Part shown: one piece after another, positions 56,851 through 64,000 of the stretch | How positions within the stretch are numbered: position 1 is the first letter of the stretch | How the letters are laid out: each line of letters begins with the position of its first letter | DNA from: Marchantia polymorpha subsp. ruderalis | Taxonomy: Eukaryota; Streptophyta; Marchantiopsida; Marchantiales; Marchantiaceae | DNA: 64,000 bases | Assembly: GCA_037833965.1 (NCBI GenBank) | Contig: AP031351.1 | Coordinates: 3,980,501 to 4,044,500, forward strand | Direction: 5' to 3' | The notes under the pieces: generated by a model | The model's database searches: none | The model's input: only the letters and a program-made list of their open reading frames with translations | What the model was told of the DNA's origin: nothing | Position numbers and translations under genes: made by a program

Positions 56851-59800
56851 TAACAAATTTCTGACACTCTCATCCTCTTCGTCAAGCGACAATGACGTAC
56901 CATGCTATGAAGTTACATACTTTTAGCAAATATATACAATACTGCAGATCTTTTGATGAGCCGAAATTCCATTTTGTACAATGTTCTCCCAGACTTTTAA
57001 TAATGTTATCCCAAAATATGGACATCATCTCAGCATACAAATTTTCAAAATCATGCAAATGAGAACCGTGAGATATCACATTAATCTTGCGTGTCCGGGA
57101 GATTAGATGGAAGTGATAAACAAAAATTCAGATTCCATCAAATGTGCAACTTATTCCATACGATTATGCCAACAAGGCACATCCGTTCTCATTATAGGTC
57201 TGCTACGCCGAGAAAGAGATAAGTTATTTTCAGATGTAGGCGTCGTCAATCTTACACCTCTGAAGAGATATATAAACCTCGTAAATAGGCAGAAGAGAAT
57301 GCAAGCGTTGGAAATCTTAACGACGCAAAGGCCAAACTGTCAGTCTCGTCTTTCCACATTCCTTGATTTCCGCTCACTTCGTTACAAGTTTGTACTGTAT
57401 ATGCTAATCAAATCACGTCAAGTGGCCACAGTAAATACCATTCCCTAAAGAATGACTGCTTGCAAAAGAGATGGACGAATGGTATATTTTAGTTCTTAGA
57501 TCATAGTTCATGGCAAAGTCTGGTGACAACCTATGAACATATTCCATGACTTTACATTATAGTTATAATTCGGAAATGTGAAGTCATAAATAATTTTTGT
57601 TCTCTTCGATTTGGTTCTCAAGTAAACGGTGATGTTGTGCTTATCCATCAATAGAAAGTATGGAATTTTAATAACAGAAACTTAACAGAGAAAGTCATGA
57701 AAGGTCATTGATTTTGATAACCGACCGTTGAAAAGTCCACATGGCTGTATGACAGTCGCCGAAGAGGTGAGAAACTAATCGTTTGCTGAGCATGTATGTC
57801 TGTTTGTATGATAAGTAACTAGGAGCACATGAACTTTGTTCCACTCCTGGAGGATTTGTGCAAAAGCTTTCAAGATCTACAAATTCAAGAGAAGTAATTC
57901 ACGCATCATTTACTCATTTTATGATAGTATACTTCCTTATCACATGGCATGAGCGATCATCTTCATGCCATAGTGTCGGATTTTTCATGAACTGGATAAT
58001 GGACTCGCACGATGATTAAGATCTCGACCATTGTCACGAAAACCAAGTGGCCCCGATGAACATTGGATCCAATCTAGCGAAAGAAATGCTGGAACCACGT
58101 AAACAAATTTGCTCTAATAGAAGGTCAAGCGTCCCATAGAGCATATCGTAATTGTTTATGGCCATACATAACTCAGGACCTTTTTTTGATGGTGATACTT
58201 CCTTCTTTGCACAATGTTATATTCTTCTTAATCTTCTTTTGTGAGAGAGAGAGAGAAATAAAAGATACCTTTAGTAATTTATAACAAGACAAGAAAACAG
58301 CTTTGGTATCGACTACGTGTGATGTAATATCTGTGGTAAGTATGTATGCCAGTCTATGGAGGAGAAGACGAGGCAAGCTGCATGGAATCGCAGGTGTCGA
58401 AGATCTAACGCAACACTTGTGAGGACAATATCACAGAACAACTTTGTCGAGACAAAGATTACTGCAATATTCTCCTGAGGATGAAATTGGTGCTGTCTTC
58501 GTACAGCTTCCTCTGCATGCGTTCTAGATAGGACTGCGTCTAAAACAAACGAAAACTCAGTGCTTTAGTGTTCGTTGATTTGTTTGTATGTTCGTTTTAC
58601 TTTACCTTTGGATTCATGATCTCGTATCCAATTACATCCAAACACCCATTCACCATTGAATTACCTGAGTGGTTCAATGCTGTAGGGTATCCTTCTTTTC
58701 CATAGAAACTGATCCAGAGCTCTAGGGACATCTTCAACTTTCAAAAAGGGAAGTGGGCCATGTATCCCTGTGCGGCCCGGAATTCGATGCGTGAACTTGC
58801 TTCATGAGCTTGTTAGAGTGAGGGTTGGATCTTGTGTTATAGGTATTTCAAAAGCGTGTTTAATTGACTTAGTGGTCTTGTTAGGAACCTTACGAAAGAT
58901 TAGGGTTCTTTCTGAGTCAGAGCGCGGATAAATCTGGTGAACGAACCGCATCCATGGACTCAGTGAAGTTTCTTTGTAAGGCCTGAAATAAATCTTGAAC
59001 GTGCCAAAGTGATGGGCAAGCGACGGCTAAAATCCGTGCTGTAATGGAGAAATTGCAGATTTAGAGCGAGAGGCAAGCCGGCAGCAAAACGAAACGAAAT
59101 ATAACCAAGCCGTGAAAAGGTATGGTAGGCAAAGGTAACAAAACCTAACTTTTTCCCCTCTATTGAAAAGCATGATCTTCACACGCGTTGCTGGACCGCT
59201 TCAAGCTGTGATCCATCTTCTTCCCCCACTCCGCATGTAACAGCTCCATCATAAAACATCGTCGGGAGATAAGTTTTCAAGGAACCCGCAAAAACGTGTG
59301 ATCACTTCTTCGATTTCTTTCCCGAGACTTGCCCTCTCGAGGGACTATCTCAATTGGACTGATGGTGGACGGACGATGATAAAAAGAATCTCTGTCTTCT
59401 GTCTGATTCGGTCCGGACTGGTCCCCTGCTTTACAGCCGTGCTGCCTAATTGGACTGCCTGACCCGGCCTGCGCGCTGGGGTTAGGTCCAACTCTGGTTG
59501 CAAAGGACAGTCAGCTCCATGGGTCCTCGGGTTATTTTTAGGCTCAAGAGTGGTGCGGGCAGGAGTCACCCCTCGGCTGTCATATGGCACTGCATGACGG
59601 GAAGAGGCGCACACACGTCAAACACGCATTAATGGGTGGTGGTTCACTTTCTGCATGTGACAGATGCGATGAGGCGGATGAGTAGCCAGCCATTGTAGAG
59701 GTAAGTCGGAACCTTTCCGAGAGTGCTCGGGCTGTTGCTGCTCAGACGTGATTATGCTCGAGAATCATGAAACACTTGACGGTATTTGAGTAATTTGCTT

Positions 59801-60930
59801 GTGCCATGATCGGGCCGTGTTCTTGAAAACCCCCAGCTCTTGACGGAACGGAAGCAGCGAGGGCAGTGCGTGCATGATGGTCCTGGTTGATGGGCTGGTC
59901 TGCGTTGGGTTGAGCCCGCACGCTACAGCCGGTCGGGCGATTGTGCATGATTCAGAATCTCGTAGACACCATCTTCCCATCTCGCGATGGCTATGATGAC
60001 AAGTGCATTGGTATTTCTCTTTGATGTTGTGTGCGTGCGTGCCTGCTGGCCGGCGGGGTCGGCCAGGCCCGTATTCATCCCCGCTCAGAACGATACGCAG
60101 CTCTTGCAATGGAGCGCAAAGCATAATACCTTCCAAATCTTTGCCCGGTTCTTGCCCAGATGCTGCTGCTGGAATTCAGCAGAATCCCGCCTTCATAGAG
60201 AATCTTTCACGGCATATCCGACGCATAGATCCCATCTTATCGATTTATCCTATCTTATAATATCGTACACTGTGCTGACAGAAAATAGGCCAAATTCTTG
60301 TCCTTGGGTCGAATGATCATGCGGCAGAGTGAAGTCATCTATAATTAGCCCGGAATCTTTGACTACCTTATTCCAAACTGAATCTTTCAAGCGCTGTCAC
60401 ACTGGTCAAAATAAGCCAAATAGTCGCGATCTAAGCCAACGCTCGGAAGCCAAGCAAGAGCGAAGCCAATGCTCAATGACTAATGCATGGAACGCCTCGA
60501 AGCTTTCTCGCTTTCTTGCTACTTTTCTATGGCATGAGCGCATTCTATACTTTGTTCCTAGATAAAAATAAAACTGTGGAATCGATCCAATTCCGAAGAC
60601 TCTGGTCAGGAAGGAATTCTTTCTCTCACGGGTTCAAGCTTTGTTCGCCCCGAATTTCATCACCCGCAAAGTGCTGTGAACACATTGTTCACACAAAGTG
60701 GCCACTCCTCTTTGTTTTGCATGTAGTTAAAATTGGCAAGCTGGCTCGCTTGTTCGCATTCTCTTGTTCACACCTCGATTCTTGAAGGAGGAGTTTTGAT
60801 TCTCAACTGTAAAAGCCTAGTTTTATGCTCTTCACACCGAATATAGCGGACTTCAGTTCTTGATCCAGCTGGAGCCCGTCAGTTCCAAGTACTCGGCAGC
60901 ATACTATAACAATAGAACAAGGACCGACTC
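56850..60930. other. No gene recognised (4 kb)
   Basis: Balanced composition, with frames up to 123 codons on either strand but no family motif, no splice-supported chain and no RNA gene seen. A short GA run lies at about 58242-58256. Confidence 0.5.
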
Positions 60931-61140
60931 GTTATAAAATGTCAAACATGGTGTTTTGGGTACATGTGACTTTACTTCTGTTTTCATATTTCCCGAATTG
61001 TTGTTGTAATGTGGCATGTTTCATGTTAAAACTTGATTTCATAAAAATTGCGTTTTTTGTAACCGGTCACCACGTGACTTTAATTTGTTTTCCACATTTA
61101 ACCAAGTTTCGTTGCTACGATAAAAATATGATTACATAAG

Positions 61141-61141
61141 T

Positions 61142-61172
<31 letters not shown>
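61141..61172. repeat. (TA)n microsatellite
   Basis: About 15 TA dinucleotides. To its right, up to 62.16 kb, the DNA is AT-rich with no gene. If a 3' LTR of the copia element survives, it should lie here; none was identified. Confidence 0.9.
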
Positions 61173-62162
61173 ACAGAACATGTTGGAGTTTGTACATCAA
61201 AGCCCTTAGATTTGAGGTTTGGAGTACATCTTAATTCACATGATGGATGTTTTAGAGTGTATGGTGGATGGAGAATCATTTATTAATGACATATCAATAT
61301 GCTTTTCAATAGAGTTGGAGACAAAATAGATCTCATTGTCATAATGAAAAACAAGCAAAAGTTGCAACACATTAAAATATTAGACAAAATATTAATTACT
61401 TTAATGCAATATTAACCTTGAGATTTTAATCACTTTATTTTTCAGTTGTATTGCTTCACTTCTTTAAACACATGAGATTTTGGATAAATAGTAGATTTTG
61501 TAAAAGTTTTTATGAGATGTTATAACTCTTTTTATCCACAACTGAAAGATTAAAATCAATCCACATAGATTAATTGTATATCCAAATATAAAATCATTAA
61601 TATATAAATAGACTTTTTTTTTATTCCGTTGGTGTGATTTTTGCAAGTTTAAACCAAGAATCAATTATACAAGTAACAATGAAGCAAGTCAGCACAACTA
61701 ATAAACATAGTACATGAGATGTAATGCAATTCATCAAATACGGCTAGCAATACAGCTTATGATTAAAATGTGAAAAATGAGTCTACAATAAAAAATCTAT
61801 GGGGTTAAATATTACTAGTCCAAGCTGAAAGCTAGCTAAACTTAGCTAGTTAGAGCTTAATTCAAAACACACAGATTGGCCTCAACAATCTACTCCTTTA
61901 CTCATGTTGAACGAACTGCAAACAAAAGTGAACTAAAACTAAATTGTAGACATAACATGAAAGAGTAATAATATAAATAGATAACTAAAAAATCCGCTAG
62001 CATAGGGAAATATTAACCTTCTTGACCTATATAATTCTCCATGGGTAGATCTAAAAAGAAACAAAACACAAGGTCTCTCTTTATAACAAGAGTTAAGTAG
62101 AAATAAGTCGTAATCATAAATGAATAAAATAATTATGTAAAAAGGTAATTGAAAATACCATG

Positions 62163-62420
62163 TTAGCAAACTCTACCTGTGCTCCAATGCACAACTTTCA
62201 TAGTAGCACAATGTTTATTGAAATTTTTCAAAAAAATATTTTTGGTCAACACATCAGCTAAATTGAGTTTACTTTCTATATTGACTAGCTCAATTGTTTT
62301 ATCAGAAACTATTTGTATTATAGAATAATAATTGATGTTGATGTGCTTTGCTCTCCTTTTCATAGCTTGATTTGCAACCAAATATATAGCACTTTTGCTA
62401 TTATAGGACGTCGTTCAGCT
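62163..62420 (-). pseudogene. Ty1/copia RNase H C-terminal remnant
   Basis: On the minus strand the frame reads NSKSAIYLVANQAMKRRAKHI, then a segment with NYYSIIQIV, IELVNIESKLNLADVLTK and a short tail. This is the characteristic last part of copia polymerase RNase H (the usual SAI, RxKHI, and ADxLTK signposts). It copies retroelement RNA in intact elements. Only the last 80 or so residues remain, and nothing of integrase or reverse transcriptase was found upstream. Confidence 0.85.
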
Positions 62421-62479
62421 GATCGTACTCATAGGTATAAAAGCCTTATGCAACGTTCGCTAATGGAGTGATATTTGCA

Positions 62480-63330
62480 TCAATCACCTTCACATGACAT
62501 GATGACCTTCTCTCAATGTGGTGAATATTGCCACATCTCCAACAAATCATCGTCTTCCTTTCAGGGAATTTATGACATGATGACATTCTCTTGATGTGGC
62601 AAAAATTGCTCATCTCCAACAAATCATCGTCTTCCTCTCAAAGAACTTATCTCTAGATTGAGATCTCATCCTTTCAGCATTTGTACTCTTGGATTTGAAT
62701 CTTCTCCACTTGGATTCTACATTTTTCAATCAATGATATCCCTCAAACGTGTTTGACCACAGGTCACAATCAATGCTGTTCCGAAAGTGGATAGACGTGA
62801 CGATGACATCATTTCTTGTTTCATCATTGTCTGCAAAAAACACTTACAATCTCATGATAAGTGATAATGTTTGTATTACGATGGAGTAGGATCTTTATGG
62901 TGTCTGGTAGGATGATGACAGCAAGATGTAAGACATCTTTCAGTTAGAAATCTACTCCTCATACTTTGAAGATTTATCATCAGATCATTCAAGACATAAA
63001 AGTGATCTTGGATTCAAGATACATGAGTCATCTTGAACTTTAGCACCTTCATGTATGTATATTACATGTTGGACAATTTTTTTTTATGAAACGTTGCTGA
63101 AGGACGTAAAAAAGTTGTGTGGTCTCGGCATATTCTTGGACCTGCTTTATAACCAAAGAGTCTAGATGCTTCATCATCATGTACACGGCTTGCTCTTGTA
63201 AATCTTACTCTTCGACATCTTGAGCAACATGGCAAGATTCATGATCTTTAACTTTATTTTTATCTGCGTTTCCCATAACTAATAATCACTTAGTCCATCA
63301 AATCGAACTATATTATAATCCAATCTTCCA
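62480..63330 (-). pseudogene. Ty1/copia gag remnant with duplicated zinc-knuckle segment
   Basis: Reading leftwards on the minus strand, pieces of a copia gag protein appear. First comes VRFDGLSDY, a stop, then LWETQ (about 63315-63265). Next, after frameshifts, is MMMKHLDSLVIKQVQEYAET with a following LFYVLQQRF (about 63190-63085). Last is a CCHC-like segment CWRCGNIHHIERRSSCH (about 62550-62500). Several stops and frameshifts make it non-functional. It lies in the same orientation as the RNase H remnant only about 60 bp away, so most of pol has been lost. Confidence 0.75.
62496..62651. repeat. 78-bp tandem duplication over the gag zinc knuckle
   Basis: Copies start GACATGATGAC at 62496 and 62574. 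Both contain CATCTCCAACAAATCATCGT. On the minus strand each encodes a knuckle-like motif; the right copy has lost bases at its second Cys and is out of frame. Confidence 0.8.
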
Positions 63331-63599
63331 ACTTATTTTGATGTCATCTCTGATCAACAAAATCCAAAAATCATGATAGTTTATGTGGCAATGTTTTTCT
63401 TGTTTGTAATCTATTAGCTTTGCAAAGGTTCCAATGCATCGAGAACCTTCGCGTTGAGAGTTTTCCAACAATAATCAATTTGTCTATATCCTGACAAAGA
63501 TTCAATCGTATGAAATAATTCATGTATGAAATTTATATTTTCAAAGATAGAATATTTCTAACATACGTAAGATTCCCTCGCGTGTTCTTTGAACCTATG

Positions 63600-63840
63600 T
63601 GTTGTTTCACATGTGTGATCCTACCACGTGTGCTTCCGCGATTTATTCTTCTGCCAGAGCATGTACTCTGCGCATCACGTGGCCACAACGTGTCAACCTT
63701 TCATGCAATCTATGTCTACGTGGTCATTCAGCGCTAGGTCACATAGCCGTGTGTCAGCACCTCGCACGTTGGTGAAGTTGACGTGTCGTTTTGAGAAATG
63801 ATTCATCGTGGCGATGTAGGATGACGTGTCGGCACTGAGA
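63600..63840. promoter_or_regulatory. Cluster of ACGT-core motifs
   Basis: ACGT occurs at 63626, 63678, 63688, 63718, 63766, 63781 and 63824, including two CACGTG G-boxes and two GACGTGTC sites. ACGT cores bind bZIP and bHLH factors in plants. The stretch lies upstream of the minus-strand copia remnant, so it may be a retroelement LTR/leader or an unrelated promoter. No LTR partner was found. Confidence 0.4.
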
Positions 63841-64000
63841 TGACTTGATGTTCATGAAAAATTGACTTGTCCGCCACAGATGGCGACACGAGTCGCCGCG
63901 TCGGTCGCTCGTCAACGCGCGCACGCGTTGTAAGTGAAAAATTCAATTGAAATTGATTCATTTTGATTGACAAAATCAATCAAATGTTTATCGATTTGAA

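Noticed and set aside
1..64000. CRISPR arrays, bacterial operons, phage or virus genes
   Set aside because: No short regularly spaced repeats with unique spacers were seen; the genes have introns and plant families. The tandem repeats have no unique spacers.

Overview
The window is nuclear DNA of a land plant, most probably a bryophyte (moss-like). The four recognisable genes are interrupted by introns with GT/AG borders. Their products match plant versions of the families: a plant-type subfamily-I GATA factor and a plant-length 71-residue complex I B15 (NDUFB4-like) subunit. The degenerate transposons (hAT-like and Ty1/copia) and CT-rich leaders also fit. The species was not determined; the bryophyte call is an inference from overall style.

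Layout, left to right. (1) 1-2.4 kb: broken hAT-like transposase on the minus strand, running off the left edge, with short subterminal repeats on its right. (2) 2.4-6.0 kb: no gene seen, two small minisatellites. (3) 6.06-8.03 kb: complete four-exon SmD1 spliceosomal core gene, minus strand. (4) 8.1-11.5 kb: shared upstream region, AT-rich in the middle, between SmD1 and the divergently transcribed CSN3. (5) 11.51-16.71 kb: complete 11-exon COP9 signalosome subunit 3 gene, plus strand, 432 codons. (6) 16.7-21.0 kb: gene-poor, with a two-copy duplication and a five-copy array of about 130 bp. (7) 21.35-24.19 kb: NDUFB4/B15-like locus, plus strand, with two diverged copies of the first coding exon but only one visible terminal exon. 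A perfect 40-bp palindrome and a second perfect hairpin lie in its introns. (8) 24.2-37.4 kb: no recognised gene; from about 27.5 kb it is extremely AT-rich and CpG-poor. (9) 37.4-45.1 kb: rising GC content, then a CpG-rich promoter/leader with G-runs and CT microsatellites. (10) 45.16-46.64 kb: two-exon GATA transcription factor gene, plus strand. (11) 47.4-53.3 kb: CpG-rich but no recognisable gene. (12) 53.3-60.9 kb: palindromes, another AT-rich block and a low-complexity stretch. (13) 60.9-64 kb: internally deleted copia element on the minus strand, followed by a cluster of ACGT motifs.

The genes are ordinary housekeeping and regulatory genes of unrelated pathways (splicing, protein degradation control, respiration, transcription) and do not form a pathway cluster. 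The most unusual signal is the NDUFB4-like locus, where two first exons of equal length and phase appear to compete for one shared last exon. All exon borders were set by eye from GT/AG sites, reading frame and family similarity. No alignment or search was run.
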